Source: Bolinopsis microptera (taxonomy: Eukaryota > Ctenophora > Tentaculata > Lobata > Bolinopsidae). From it: DNA of 64,000 nucleotides. A program made the translations under genes and the position numbers. The stretch covers positions 2,022,312-2,086,311 of the forward strand of contig NC_087084.1 in assembly GCF_026151205.1 (NCBI RefSeq), given 5' to 3'. Positions 12,541 to 25,811 of the stretch are shown one piece after another; position 1 is the stretch's first letter; each line of letters opens with the position of its first letter. The notes beneath the pieces are model-generated. The model made no database searches and was not told where the DNA came from. It saw nothing but the letters and a program-made list of their open reading frames with translations.

Positions 12541-13424
12541 ACTTGCATGTTTATATCCAAGCAAAAGTTAACTTTATACTAACATTGTTTACAAAATATT
12601 TACTTGCACGCACGCAATTATATATTGATTATACCGTATATGGCGCGTAATTGGCTGTGCAAATATCACGTGCTATATGCCGCCACTAAGCGCGCTCAAT
12701 CCCTACCTCGTGACTCTCGGGCGACCCTCACGTGACCGATTACACACCGATCTCGGTGTGTGACGGAAACTAGGAAAAAGCTAGTTTGAGCATCAAATAG
12801 GCACCTCTCACTCAGCAGCTGCAGAGTTTAATATCTTACACCTGTCACTCGCTTTCCGGACCCCGGACCGGATTGTGGGAAAACTCTTCAGTCTGATAAT
12901 GTTAGTCGGACTGACTGGAAACGGCTTTGCGTTCCTTTTCGAAAAAAGAAAGTTTTGAAGATGCAGAAATCAACAAATTTATCATTATCACGCAACCAGC
13001 TCGGTATAGCTAAACATCTCTAAATTTCAACTATATACCTACATTTACAATTTCATCCTCAAAGATTTGAACTGTGGATTAGTAAATATCTGTCTTAAGC
13101 TGTCATAACATCCAAGCGAACATTCTAGAAGACACAGTACTAGCTGTTTCATATTTGGCGGGAAATCATTATATCAGCTCATGGTTATTTATTACCACTA
13201 GTGCCCGTCGGAGCCGCGCACACGTGCACACTCGTACATTGAGCTACCTATACTTTACACCCTTCTTACTTTCTTACACCCGCTCGGAATCACTTCTTGT
13301 ATTTTCTCTGTCAGCTGTTTCGTCTGCTCGATCGTCTGCTTGGTGACGGAGCCCCTGTGTCATGTATATATCATGTGCAATTCTGTAAAGTGTAAACCGG
13401 CTGCTATTCATTTTCTGTAACTCA

Positions 13425-13514
13425 ATACATTGTTTTGACGATGTAACTGCTATCATCTTCATCATCGCTCTCAGCGAGTATAACCTCAGTCTTGCAGCAG
13501 AGGACAATAAGACA
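13425..13514 (+). pseudogene. G-protein alpha subunit exon fragment (copy 1 unit)
   Basis: Thirty in-frame codons read IHCFDDVTAIIF then IIALSEYNLSL and end EDNKT just before a consensus GTAAGT donor. This is the G-alpha region after switch II (family pattern W-I-H-C-F-E-D-V-T-A-I-I-F-C-V-A-L-S), ending at a known exon boundary before NRM. Upstream the frame does not continue into the expected GGQRSERKKW motif and no suitable acceptor is seen; downstream no NRMHES or FLNKKD exon is found. It is therefore a broken or isolated exon. An ORF at 13637-13831 (LAEITLFATNFLDL..) has an incompatible splice phase. Confidence 0.6.
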
Positions 13515-14245
13515 GTAAGTTTATAACATCTCAAATTTTATATATAGCGTTGTTTGATGGAGGCATGGTTTTGGGACTGTATAGTCAGTATATAGTGTTA
13601 GCTGTGCGGGGTACCTTGTGTTCTGGTGTTTTGTAGGACTAGCTGAGATCACACTGTTTGCTACTAACTTTCTGGATCTCAGCGAGATAGACCCTTATAT
13701 TAGTTTTGGTAGAGTTGGTGGGAACTTGTGTCAGAATATATTAGGAGGGTGCGATGTAGCGGGGACTCACTGTACCCAGGGAATAGCTTGTACTTTTATC
13801 CTGACCCTACTGATACCCCTCATGGTCCACTAACTAAACCCAATTGTGTCCCCGTGTCTCCACTAACTAAACCCAATTGTGTCCCCGTGTCTCCACTAAC
13901 TAAACCCAATTGTGTTTCCGTGTCTCCACTAACTAAACCCAATTGTGTCCCCGTGTCACCACTAGCTAAACCCAATTGTGTCCCCGTGTCTCCAATAACT
14001 AAACCCAATTGTGTCCCCGTGTCTCCACTAACTAAACCCAATTGTGTCCCCGTGTCTCCACTAACTAAACCCAATTGTGTCCCCGTGTCTCCACTAACTA
14101 AACCCAATTGTGTCCCCGTGTCTCCACTAACTAAACCCAATTGTGTCCCCGTGTCTCCACTAACTAAACCCAATTGTGTCCCCGTGTCTCCACTAACTAA
14201 ACCCAATTGTGTCCCCGTGTCTCCACTAACTAAACCTCCCCACAG

Positions 14246-16917
14246 CAATAATAAACCAGCTGATGACAGTGGGAGGGGACATAATGTCCTTGGTTCCTGT
14301 GGGAAAGAGTGGGAAACACATGGGAACTGCTGTAGACTACGCTATGCATGTGTTCTATCAGGTTAGTGCTGAATAAGCTTCAGTTCCTTTTAAAAGCTGA
14401 GTGTGAGCTAGCTTTGTTGAAACTTATGATAATGAAATAAACTTTAAATATACATATATATCCAGGCTTTTATCTGATACAATCACTCACTAAATAATTG
14501 CGGATCCCTGATAACCCGATCCCACTACACAGGACAAACGAATAGCGCACACTCCATTCCACGCCCTGACCCCGGCCGAGAGGGAGATATACATCGCCAG
14601 AACCAACCTCCTCAACCACATGTCTACACTTCTCAGGGACGAGGTCCAGAAACGGGAACAGACCATGAGAGAAGAAGCAGGTACTTGATAAAATCAATCA
14701 GTCCATTAATTAGTTCACTAATTAGTTCACTAATTAGTTCACTAATTTGTTCACTAGTCGATATATATTTCCTTGAGAAGGGTGGTGTTCAAGCCAAATT
14801 TTAAGAATTAATCTGTTGGATGAGAAATAGTATCCTTTAATAATGTTAACACACCATAAGAGTGGAAACCTGCTAAGGTTGAATAGCGAAGACGAGAAGT
14901 ATTATTTGTTTGTTGCTATCCATGTTATTTATTTTGCTTAACCCTAATAATATAATTGATGTTGTAGATACTGGCACTCTTGCCAATCATCTTTAAAACT
15001 GGGGAGAGGGGGGTGCAAACTGTTGCCTGGTGTCGTTAGTAATCAGATGCCCCCACTTCAGGGCCCCATTCTTGGTCCGTTCAATTTACCATTATCAATG
15101 ATGTTCTACATGGCTTATCTGATGTTTCGAATGCTCTGAGATTTATCCATCAATACCTTAAAAGTTAAAATATCTCAAAATTATTTTTCTCCGTACCCAT
15201 TTACTAAAAAATCTCTGGAAGTCTGGACAGTCGTTTTACACTAAGAGTTAACGCAGGTCCAGAACAAGATGAAAGTGCTGGAGCAGTGGCGTAACGTTGC
15301 CTGTTGGCGCCCCCCTGCCGAAAAAGGCGCCCCCCTGTTGGCGCCCCCTCCCCTTTTGGTGCCCCTCCCTAAAATTGAACAAATTAGGTGATTTAAAGAA
15401 AACACCCTCAAAGTCCAACAGACGCGCTAGTCGTGCAAAAATTGGCGCTAATGGTGAAAAAGTGGGTGCTAATGGTGAAAAAGTGGGCGCTGATGGTGAA
15501 AAACTGCGCTCTAGTGGTGAAAAATTGGGCGCTAATGGTGTAAAAATGGGTGCTAGTGGTGAAAAAGTGGGCGCTGATGGTGTAAAAATGGGCGCTAATG
15601 GTGAAAAAATGGGCGCTGATGGTGTAAAAATGGGCGCTAATGGTGAAAAAGTGGGCGCTGATGCTGTAAAAATGGGCGCTAATGGTGTAAAAATGGGTGC
15701 TGATGGTGAAAAACAGGGTAAGAGAGCTTGTACCGATGGTCCAACAAGGAAAGACGATGAGCTTCACGCTAGCGAAGCCTAATCTCCATCTTCCTTCTAT
15801 TGATCTGTGCTTTCTTTGTGCTATCATCATCTTTTCACACGAAGCATGTTTATCACATACCATATCCTGAAATACATCTAATAGAAATATCTACATCTAA
15901 AGTGTCCACAGTTTTTAACCATTCGTGTGTATGTGTGTGTAATTCTTTATTATACTCTGCATACATTTTTCATTCACCTTTAATTTATATGTTAGGCGCC
16001 CAAGTAGTCGCGAGCAGGGTTTGCTATTTGTTTACCGTGTTCGAGATTCCATCATAACCTGGCGGCAATATTTCATGACCGATTTAAAACTTTTCCATGC
16101 AAAATAATCCTACAATCTGTCACTTCTCAGAGTTGATGGAAGCTGAGGGAAAGAAAGGACACAAACCAAAGATGCTGTTCAAGTATTGTTACGAGTGTGG
16201 TCGCAGCACTGGTTAGCCGATATTTTCATTGATCAGTTGATATTAATTAGTTATTTGGTTGATACAAAATCATTAATAATTGATATATACCTAGCGAAAT
16301 TAGGATTTTACAACTTTCTACCTGCTACCTTGATAAGTTGATAGTACCCCAAAAATTCAATATCCATCCTAATGGTGATATATTTCAGGCGTAAAACTCT
16401 CTCCCTGTACGAGATGTTTCACTGTTTCCTTCTGTTCTCAACGGTGTAAACTAAAAGCCTGGACCAGCCGCCACAGGAAGGAATGTACTAAATTAGAGAA
16501 CAAACAGAAGGAAAAGAAGGAGAGGGGACCTTCTGTTTCTGTTTCTCCACCCCCTGTTAAAGTAGTGAAAAAGGAGGAGTCTGCCTCAAAATCAGGTCAG
16601 TTTTTTAGATTTATTAACTTTAACTTTAACTTTAGGCGCTAATTTAGGATGTTTCAGCAAACTTTCTCCGGATACAATAATATTGGGTACAATAACAGTT
16701 ACCTGTTTATCTATTTCATCATGAGTCTCTACTTTATTTTCAAGCACTCCTTTCTATTTCAGACACGGGCAAAAAAGGCAAAACACGCTCAGTCTCCAAA
16801 GATATATTCGGAAAGAAGAACAAACGGGACAACAGACGAGGCAAGGACGACGACCAGCCGGAGATGATAACCCACGCTCTTCCTAGGATCGTTAACCTGC
16901 AGCACAGTAACATCTAG
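14246..16917 (+). pseudogene. ANKMY1-like 3' exons, copy 2 (headless, interrupted)
   Basis: Exons homologous to the last six of the full gene: 14246-14361, 14533-14680, 15257-15717, 16131-16211, 16389-16595, 16763-16917. The ankyrin exons are absent upstream; the preceding DNA is the G-alpha fragment. The linker exon carries a 116-bp insertion at 15286-15401 that gives GTG GCG TAA soon after the acceptor and shifts the frame. Beyond it the heptad array (13 units) and all eight MYND ligands remain, and differences from copy 1 in the exons flanking the array look synonymous. The duplication is either too recent to have decayed or kept alike by gene conversion. Transcription is unknown. Confidence 0.8.
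15286..15401. mobile_element. 116-bp insertion disrupting the linker exon (copy 2)
   Basis: Absent from copy 1, where GGAGCA joins ACACCCTC directly. The insert opens GTGGCGTAACG (CAGTGGCGTAAC with the preceding bases, resembling hAT-type ends) and contains four GGCGCCCC-like blocks, but no matching right end or target duplication is visible. Probably a fragment of a transposon. Confidence 0.6.
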
Positions 16918-18868
16918 GAATTTCAAGAATTACCGCCTCCAGAGATCTCAGATCTTCCACTGACTATTATGAGGGCTGATGTGTAGCGCGGACTGCAGCT
17001 GCTTTTATGCGAAGTTCATACCGCGGCGCGGAGCTCTGATTGAGATCGGAATTCTTGCGATCAATTCTTTTAGTAATCATATCAGACGGATGGATTTTGA
17101 AACATGCTCATATTAACAAATGAAGTCAAGGGTTATTTAGTTGAATATATTTATTAACAAGAAATGATGATCGTAATAAAATTAGTAATTCGCACAATTA
17201 TTGAAGAATTATTGAATTGAGGTGAATTGATTAATATATCCGCCGGGCCGACCGTTACCCTTTCCGGCCTTACACACAATTTTGATTAAAAATTATGATG
17301 ATCATAACGGTATTTTTTACTTCATTGAGGAATGAGAATCAATCTCTTTTGTAATATTTTCCCAGAATTTACAAGTGTCATTACGATTTTAAAGGCACCA
17401 AAAGAGACTTCACGGGCCTGCTGTAAGTGTAAATTATTATCCACTTCAATGTATTTATATATGTTTAAACTTTAAAACTAATCATGAGCACACTCACTCA
17501 CAAATATTTGATGTATGATGTAAATTTTGTATATATGTTCAGAATCAGATGTGAATTATACCACTTCCTCAGAAAAACTTTTATCCCGCTATGTAACGCC
17601 TTTTTCTTGTTATAATTATATTATACTAAGTTGAGAAATTTTCTTGATTTTGGAGTCATGAAGTATCTAAGTATTAATTGAATCATCAAGTACATCGTTC
17701 ACTATAAAACGAAATGCTCAAGAGCTCGAGTAGTTTTAAGTAGTCATGTCCAGAGCCATGGCCTTACAGCTAGTTATCGCTTCAGTCAATTTATTAAACA
17801 AATATCTTTGCTTGGAAAATGATTAACTGTCACAGACAAAATATGTGGTAATAATTTTCATTATCCTGATCCTATTGACCATCCTTGGCTGATTCAACCG
17901 GGCCGTCTCCCATGTCAAGTGTCACATTAATTGTCAGACGCTGCCAGCCACATCATCTCATTGATTCCGGGTCGCGAATCTAATCTGGGGGGGGGGGGGG
18001 GTGCAGGGGATACTGCACGCGCACGTGCAGTATCTTCCACATCACCACTAAATGTTATTGTTAGAGTTTTGCGTTACACGTTAGTTTTTGTTGTATACTA
18101 TCTGCATATAGTTATCGTACCAAACTCGCTACCTGTTCATTAGTATAGATTGTTAGCAATCCTCTTCCATTTATTAAATATCTTCCGGCTAGGAGCTGCA
18201 TCTCTCATCCATGGTTTGTGGTTCCATGCTACATTGCTACTGCTGCTGCTACTACTAATACGATCATGTTGTATTCAAATTGAAGATATAAAGGAATAGT
18301 ACACCCTGTGATTGAGCTTTTCATTTAGAAGTGAAACAAATTCTTCGCATTAATATTGTGGAGCCAGGGTACACTTGGTTATTGGTTAAAACGCTTCCAC
18401 CCCGATATATTTTACCCGATAAATGTATTTAATTGCAGTTGTGAAATAAATTTAAACTGTGACTTTGAACTCTGAACCAGTTTAACGATATTTTGCCGGT
18501 AAGTTCATGTGAAAGAACCTTTATGACTATAGTAACTATAGCTAACGTCAGAACTAATCGGCCGCGCAAATAATGTTTTTTGCAATCCACAATTTCGGCG
18601 TAAGATCGGCGAGATGCTATTGCTAACCTGCCGGGTTCTCATGCTATTAGTATTATATTTCTGTTCATAATCATATGAATAGATATTAGGCGGAATGACA
18701 GGTTACTGGGCGGCGCTCAGCCTGTCATTCCGCCAAATCTTTAATATTATGTTTATGAACATAATAGCCTGGGGTCCCCAGGTAATATGACAGGCTGAGC
18801 ACGGCCCAGTAACGAAATTCACCACTGGGCCACGCCGCGCCGAGCTGCGAAAGATTGACATCGTGAAT

Positions 18869-19319
18869 CATAGTTGGTCAGTTCGTACAAAATTTGTAAA
18901 AAATTCGTACAGTTTGGCACCTTTTAAAAGTTCGGGATTAGTTCGGGAAAAATTTGCCTCATAAATTTTCGAAAAGCTAACTACAAGAATTTTATAATTT
19001 GAAATATGAGGGGTTTAAGTTTTGTGTTTTGACCAATAATACAAATTGTATAACTGAAGTATTAGTACGCATGAAAATCACTTTTCAACTTTATCAAGGA
19101 AATCAATGCAATAAATCACATCAACTTTGCTATCATTATCACCTAAACTTGTAGTGTCCGACTCAGAAATCTGATTTAACAGTTTGAGGTTTCAATTTTT
19201 CGGACTGAAGTAATCAAAAAACAAAACTTTTTTTCTTAAAATTCGGTAAAAATTCCTCGACAGCTTTTTAAAATTCGTACAGTTCGGCACCTTTTAAAAG
19301 TTCGTACAGGCCAACTATG
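18869..19319. mobile_element. hAT-like MITE, copy in duplication unit 2
   Basis: Same 451-bp element as in copy 1, with the same TCGTGAAT flanks (18861-18868, 19320-19327). It was present before the segment duplicated. Confidence 0.75.
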
Positions 19320-20725
19320 TCGTGAATATAAAAAATCAACAGGGAGAATATCAATAAACATGCACCCGTACCTGTCATGTCCTGCCATATAAACTAGCTC
19401 TTTCACTCTCCACCAGGTTCACCAGTTCTTCCAGTTCTAAAGCGTAAAGGAAATTAGAAATCTAGATCTAAGAAATTTGATGATATTACTACAACATACA
19501 AATATGCCTATATTGTCGCTAAAAATGTTACCTTTAGTTTTACCTCGAAAATTAGAAATTTTCAGAAAATGTGTTATTGGTCTGGTTTGGGGAGCGGCCT
19601 AGGGCGCTTTAATTATTCTTGCCCATCATCAGCCGCTTCCCCGGTCCCCGAGACTTCATCTTTACTTTCGTCTGGTTTTCCACTCTCTGTTCTCTCACCA
19701 AGTTACTAGCTAGGTAACATGATAATCGAGCTGAGTTACAGTTTTCAACGTAACAACGATTTCGAGGATGGTTCAGACAAATCCTCGCTCTCACCCATCT
19801 GAGCAACAAACCAGTGCACTGCCAACTATGCTACCTCACACTTGCATGTTTATATCCAAGCAAAAGTTAACTTTATACTAACATTGTTTACAAAATATTT
19901 ACTTGCACGCACGCAATTATATATTGATTATACCGTATATGGCGCGTAATTGGCTGTGCAAATATCACGTGCTATATGCCGCCACTAAGCGCGCTCAATC
20001 CCTACCTCGTGACTCTCGGGCGACCCTCACGTGACCGATTACACACCGATCTCGGTGTGTGACGGAAACTAGGAAAAAGCTAGTTTGAGCATCAAATAGG
20101 CACCTCTCACTCAGCAGCTGCAGAGTTTAATATCTTACACCTGTCACTCGCTTTCCGGACCCCGGACCGGATTGTGGGAAAACTCTTCAGTCTGATAATG
20201 TTAGTCGGACTGACAGGAAACGGCTTTGCGTTCCTTTTCGAAAAATTAACGTTTCGGAAGTGCAGAAATCAACAAATTTCTCAACATCACGCAACCAGCT
20301 CGGTAGCTAAACATCTATAAATTTCAACTATTATAATACCTACATTTACAATTTCATCGTCAAAGATTTGAACTGTGGATTAGTAAATATCTGTCTTAAG
20401 CTGTCATAACATCCAAGCGAACATTCTAGAAGACACAGTACTAGCTGTTTCATATTTGGCGGGAAATCATTATATCAGCTCATGGTTATTTATTACCACT
20501 AGTGCCCGTCGGAGCCGCGCACACGTGCACACTCGTACATTGAGCTACCTATACTTTACACCCTTCTTACTTTCTTACACCCGCTCGGAATCACTTCTTG
20601 TATTTTCTCTGTCAGCTGTTTCGTCTGCTCGATCGTCTGCTTGGTGACGGAGCCCCTGTGTCATGTATATATCATGTGCAATTCTGTAAAGTGTAAACCG
20701 GCTGCTATTCATTTTCTGTAACTCA

Positions 20726-20815
20726 ATACATTGTTTTGACGATGTAACTGCTATCATCTTCATCATCGCTCTCAGCGAGTATAACCTCAGTCTTGCAGCA
20801 GAGGACAATAAGACA
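20726..20815 (+). pseudogene. G-alpha exon fragment (copy 2 unit)
   Basis: Identical 30-codon G-alpha segment ending at a GTAAGT donor, 7301 bp after the first one. It lies directly upstream of duplication copy 3, so a read-through transcript could join it to ANKMY1-like exons, but phases disagree. Confidence 0.6.
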
Positions 20816-21127
20816 GTAAGTTTATAACATCTCAAATTTTATATATAGCGTTGTTTGATGGAGGCATGGTTTTGGGACTGTATAGTCAGTATATAGTGTT
20901 AGCTGTGCGGGGTACCTTGTGTTCTGGTGTTTTGTAGGACTAGCTGAGATCACACTGTTTGCTACTAACTTTCTGGATCTCAGCGAGATAGACCCTTATA
21001 TTAGTTTTGGTAGAGTTGGTGGGAACTTGTGTCAGAATATATTAGGAGGGTGCGATGTAGCGGGGACTCACTGTACCCAGGGAATAGCTTGTACTTTTAT
21101 CCTGACCCTACTGATACCCCTCATGGT

Positions 21128-24100
21128 CCACTAACTAAACCCAATTGTGTCCCCGTGTCTCCACTAACTAAACCCAATTGTGTCCCCGTGTCTCCACTAA
21201 CTAAACCCAATTGTGTTTCCGTGTCTCCACTAACTAAACCCAATTGTGTCCCCGTGTCACCACTAGCTAAACCCAATTGTGTCCCCGTGTCTCCAATAAC
21301 TAAACCCAATTGTGTCCCCGTGTCTCCACTAACTAAACCCAATTGTGTCCCCGTGTCTCCACTAACTAAACCCAATTGTGTCCCCGTGTCTCCACTAACT
21401 AAACCCAATTGTGTCCCCGTGTCTCCACTAACTAAACCCAATTGTGTCCCCGTGTCTCCACTAACTAAACCCAATTGTGTCCCCGTGTCTCCACTAACTA
21501 AACCCAATTGTGTCCCCGTGTCTCCACTAACTAAACCTCCCCACAGCAATAATAAACCAGCTGATGACAGTGGGAGGGGACATAATGTCCTTGGTTCCTG
21601 TGGGAAAGAGTGGGAAACACATGGGAACTGCTGTAGACTACGCTATGCATGTGTTCTATCAGGTTAGTGCTGAATAAGCTTCAGTTCCTTTTAAAAGCTG
21701 AGTGTGAGCTAGCTTTGTTGAAACTTATGATAATGAAATAAACTTTAAATATACATATATATCCAGGCTTTTATCTGATACAATCACTCACTAAATAATT
21801 GCGGATCCCTGATAACCCGATCCCACTACACAGGACAAACGAATAGCGCACACTCCATTCCACGCCCTGACCCCGGCCGAGAGGGAGATATACATCGCCA
21901 GAACCAACCTCCTCAACCACATGTCTACACTTCTCAGGGACGAGGTCCAGAAACGGGAACAGACCATGAGAGAAGAAGCAGGTACTTGATAAAATCAATC
22001 AGTCCATTAATTAGTTCACTAATTAGTTCACTAATTAGTTCACTAATTTGTTCACTAGTCGATATATATTTCCTTGAGAAGGGTGGTGTTCAAGCCAAAT
22101 TTTAAGAATTAATCTGTTGGATGAGAAATAGTATCCTTTAATAATGTTAACACACCATAAGAGTGGAAACCTGCTAAGGTTGAATAGCGAAGACGAGAAG
22201 TATTATTTGTTTGTTGCTATCCATGTTATTTATTTTGCTTAACCCTAATAATATAATTGATGTTGTAGATACTGGCACTCTTGCCAATCATCTTTAAAAC
22301 TGGGGAGAGGGGGGTGCAAACTGTTGCCTGGTGTCGTTAGTAATCAGATGCCCCCACTTCAGGGCCCCATTCTTGGTCCGTTCAATTTACCATTATCAAT
22401 GATGTTCTACATGGCTTATCTGATGTTTCGAATGCTCTGAGATTTATCCATCAATACCTTAAAAGTTAAAATATCTCAAAATTATTTTTCTCCGTACCCA
22501 TTTACTAAAAAATCTCTGGAAGTCTGGACAGTCGTTTTACACTAAGAGTTAACGCAGGTCCAGAACAAGATGAAAGTGCTGGAGCAGTGGCGTAACGTTG
22601 CCTGTTGGCGCCCCCCTGCCGAAAAAGGCGCCCCCCTGTTGGCGCCCCCTCCCCTTTTGGTGCCCCTCCCTAAAATTGAACAAATTAGGTGATTTAAAGA
22701 AAACACCCTCAAAGTCCAACAGACGCGCTAGTCGTGCAAAAATTGGCGCTAATGGTGAAAAAGTGGGTGCTAATGGTGAAAAAGTGGGCGCTGATGGTGA
22801 AAAACTGCGCTCTAGTGGTGAAAAATTGGGCGCTAATGGTGTAAAAATGGGTGCTAGTGGTGAAAAAGTGGGCGCTGATGGTGTAAAAATGGGCGCTAAT
22901 GGTGAAAAAATGGGCGCTGATGGTGTAAAAATGGGCGCTAATGGTGAAAAAGTGGGCGCTGATGCTGTAAAAATGGGCGCTAATGGTGTAAAAATGGGTG
23001 CTGATGGTGAAAAACAGGGTAAGAGAGCTTGTACCGATGGTCCAACAAGGAAAGACGATGAGCTTCACGCTAGCGAAGCCTAATCTCCATCTTCCTTCTA
23101 TTGATCTGTGCTTTCTTTGTGCTATCATCATCTTTTCACACGAAGCATGTTTATCACATACCATATCCTGAAATACATCTAATAGAAATATCTACATCTA
23201 AAGTGTCCACAGTTTTTAACCATTCGTGTGTATGTGTGTGTAATTCTTTATTATACTCTGCATACATTTTTCATTCACCTTTAATTTATATGTTAGGCGC
23301 CCAAGTAGTCGCGAGCAGGGTTTGCTATTTGTTTACCGTGTTCGAGATTCCATCATAACCTGGCGGCAATATTTCATGACCGATTTAAAACTTTTCCATG
23401 CAAAATAATCCTACAATCTGTCACTTCTCAGAGTTGATGGAAGCTGAGGGAAAGAAAGGACACAAACCAAAGATGCTGTTCAAGTATTGTTACGAGTGTG
23501 GTCGCAGCACTGGTTAGCCGATATTTTCATTGATCAGTTGATATTAATTAGTTATTTGGTTGATACAAAATCATTAATAATTGATATATACCTAGCGAAA
23601 TTAGGATTTTACAACTTTCTACCTGCTACCTTGATAAGTTGATAGTACCCCAAAAATTCAATATCCATCCTAATGGTGATATATTTCAGGCGTAAAACTT
23701 TCTCCCTGTACGAGATGTTTCACTGTTTCCTTCTGTTCTCAACGGTGTAAACTAAAAGCCTGGACCAGCCGCCACAGGAAGGAATGTACTAAATTAGAGA
23801 ACAAACAGAAGGAAAAGAAGGAGAGGGGACCTTCTGTTTCTGTTTCTCCACCCCCTGTTAAAGTAGTGAAAAAGGAGGAGTCTGCCTCAAAATCAGGTCA
23901 GTTTTTTAGATTTATTAACTTTAACTTTAACTTTAGGCGCTAATTTAGGATGTTTCAGCAAACTTTCTCCGGATACAATAATATTGGGTACAATAACAGT
24001 TACCTGTTTATCTATTTCATCATGAGTCTCTACTTTATTTTCAAGCACTCCTTTCTATTTCAGACACGGGCAAAAAAGGCAAAACACGCTCAGTCTCCAA

Positions 24101-25811
24101 AGATATATTCGGAAAGAAGAACAAACGGGACAACAGACGAGGCAAGGACGACGACCAGCCGGAGATGATAACCCACGCTCTTCCTAGGATCGTTAACCTG
24201 CAGCACAGTAACATCTAGGAATTTCAAGAATTACCGCCTCCAGAGATCTCAGATCTTCCACTGACTATTATGAGGGCTGATGTGTAGCGCGGACTGCAGC
24301 TGCTTTTATGCGAAGTTCATACCGCGGCGCGGAGCTCTGATTGAGATCGGAATTCTTGCGATCAATTCTTTTAGTAATCATATCAGACGGATGGATTTTG
24401 AAACATGCTCATATTAACAAATGAAGTCAAGGGTTATTTAGTTGAATATATTTATTAACAAGAAATGATGATCGTAATAAAATTAGTAATTCGCACAATT
24501 ATTGAAGAATTATTGAATTGAGGTGAATTGATTAATATATCCGCCGGGCCGACCGTTACCCTTTCCGGCCTTACACACAATTTTGATTAAAAATTATGAT
24601 GATCATAACGGTATTTTTTACTTCATTGAGGAATGAGAATCAATCTCTTTTGTAATATTTTCCCAGAATTTACAAGTGTCATTACGATTTTAAAGGCACC
24701 AAAAGAGACTTCACGGGCCTGCTGTAAGTGTAAATTATTATCCACTTCAATGTATTTATATATGTTTAAACTTTAAAACTAATCATGAGCACACTCACTC
24801 ACAAATATTTGATGTATGATGTAAATTTTGTATATATGTTCAGAATCAGATGTGAATTATACCACTTCCTCAGAAAAACTTTTATCCCGCTATGTAACGC
24901 CTTTTTCTTGTTATAATTATATTATACTAAGTTGAGAAATTTTCTTGATTTTGGAGTCATGAAGTATCTAAGTATTAATTGAATCATCAAGTACATCGTT
25001 CACTATAAAACGAAATGCTCAAGAGCTCGAGTAGTTTTAAGTAGTCATGTCCAGAGCCATGGCCTTACAGCTAGTTATCGCTTCAGTCAATTTATTAAAC
25101 AAATATCTTTGCTTGGAAAATGATTAACTGTCACAGACAAAATATGTGGTAATAATTTTCATTATCCTGATCCTATTGACCATCCTTGGCTGATTCAACC
25201 GGGCCGTCTCCCATGTCAAGTGTCACATTAATTGTCAGACGCTGCCAGCCACATCATCTCATTGATTCCGGGTCGCGAATCTAATCTGGGGGGGGGGGGG
25301 GGGGGGGTGCAGGGGATACTGCACGCGCACGTGCAGTATCTTCCACATCACCACTAAATGTTATTGTTAGAGTTTTGCGTTACACGTTAGTTTTTGTTGT
25401 ATACTATCTGCATATAGTTATCGTACCAAACTCGCTACCTGTTCATTAGTATAGATTGTTAGCAATCCTCTTCCATTTATTAAATATCTTCCGGCTAGGA
25501 GCTGCATCTCTCATCCATGGTTTGTGGTTCCATGCTACATTGCTACTGCTGCTGCTACTACTAATACGATCATGTTGTATTCAAATTGAAGATATAAAGG
25601 AATAGTACACCCTGTGATTGAGCTTTTCATTATGAAGTGAAACAAATTCTTCGCATTAATATTGTGGAGCCAGGGTACACCTGGTTATTGGTTAAAACGC
25701 TTCCACCCCGATATATTTTACCCGATAAATGTATTTAATTGCAGTTGTGAAATAAATTTAAACTGTGACTTTGAACTCTGAACCAGTTTAACGATATTTT
25801 GCCGGTAAGTT
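21128..25811 (+). repeat. Tandem segmental duplication, copy 3 (truncated, 4.7 kb)
   Basis: Starts with 12 units of the 33-bp array and follows copy 2 almost base for base until GCCGGTAAGTT at 25811, equivalent to 11198 in copy 1 and 18506 in copy 2. After that the sequence is unique, so the hairpin, MITE and G-alpha fragment are missing. Confidence 0.92.
21547..24218 (+). pseudogene. ANKMY1-like 3' exons, copy 3 (headless, interrupted)
   Basis: Exons 21547-21662, 21834-21981, 22558-23018, 23432-23512, 23690-23896, 24064-24218. The 116-bp insertion with its stop (22587-22702) is shared with copy 2, showing that copies 2 and 3 derive from one another. MYND ligands and the terminal TAG are intact. 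With no upstream ankyrin exons it cannot give the full protein from its own promoter. Confidence 0.8.

Larger units (their letters stand above)
9607..13424. other. Non-coding stretch downstream of ANKMY1-like copy 1
   Basis: No supported gene. Contents seen: a poly-G run at about 10681-10695 followed by an 11-bp inverted repeat (GATACTGCACG, 10703-10728), the hairpin at 11363-11462, the MITE at 11570-12020, a tRNA-like relic near 12465-12540, and a 12741-12760 palindrome (CACACCGA..TCGGTGTG). The same contents recur 7.3 kb downstream in copy 2. Confidence 0.6.
6737..13826 (+). repeat. Tandem segmental duplication, copy 1 (about 7.1 kb)
   Basis: First of three head-to-tail copies. It contains the 33-bp array, the last six exons of the ANKMY1-like gene, about 3.8 kb of downstream DNA, and the G-alpha-like fragment. 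Only this copy is joined to the upstream ankyrin exons. It differs from copies 2 and 3 by three fewer 33-bp units, absence of a 116-bp insertion in the linker exon and scattered substitutions. Confidence 0.93.
13827..21127 (+). repeat. Tandem segmental duplication, copy 2 (7301 bp)
   Basis: Begins with 12 units of the 33-bp array (13827-14236) and repeats copy 1 through the G-alpha fragment. The spacing to copy 3 is exactly 7301 bp at every exon checked, and copies 2 and 3 differ at very few sites (for example poly-G length and one TTC/CTC change in the MYND exon). Confidence 0.93.

Noticed and set aside
13155-13346. Short ORFs on both strands in the 13.1-13.5 kb area
   Set aside because: No domain, no splice logic; the only recognisable coding signal nearby is the G-alpha fragment.
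13637-13831. Exon-like ORF LAEITLFATNFLDL.. after TTTTGTAG
   Set aside because: Only one phase is open and it does not match the G-alpha donor; I recognise no family, and it ends in the 33-bp array.
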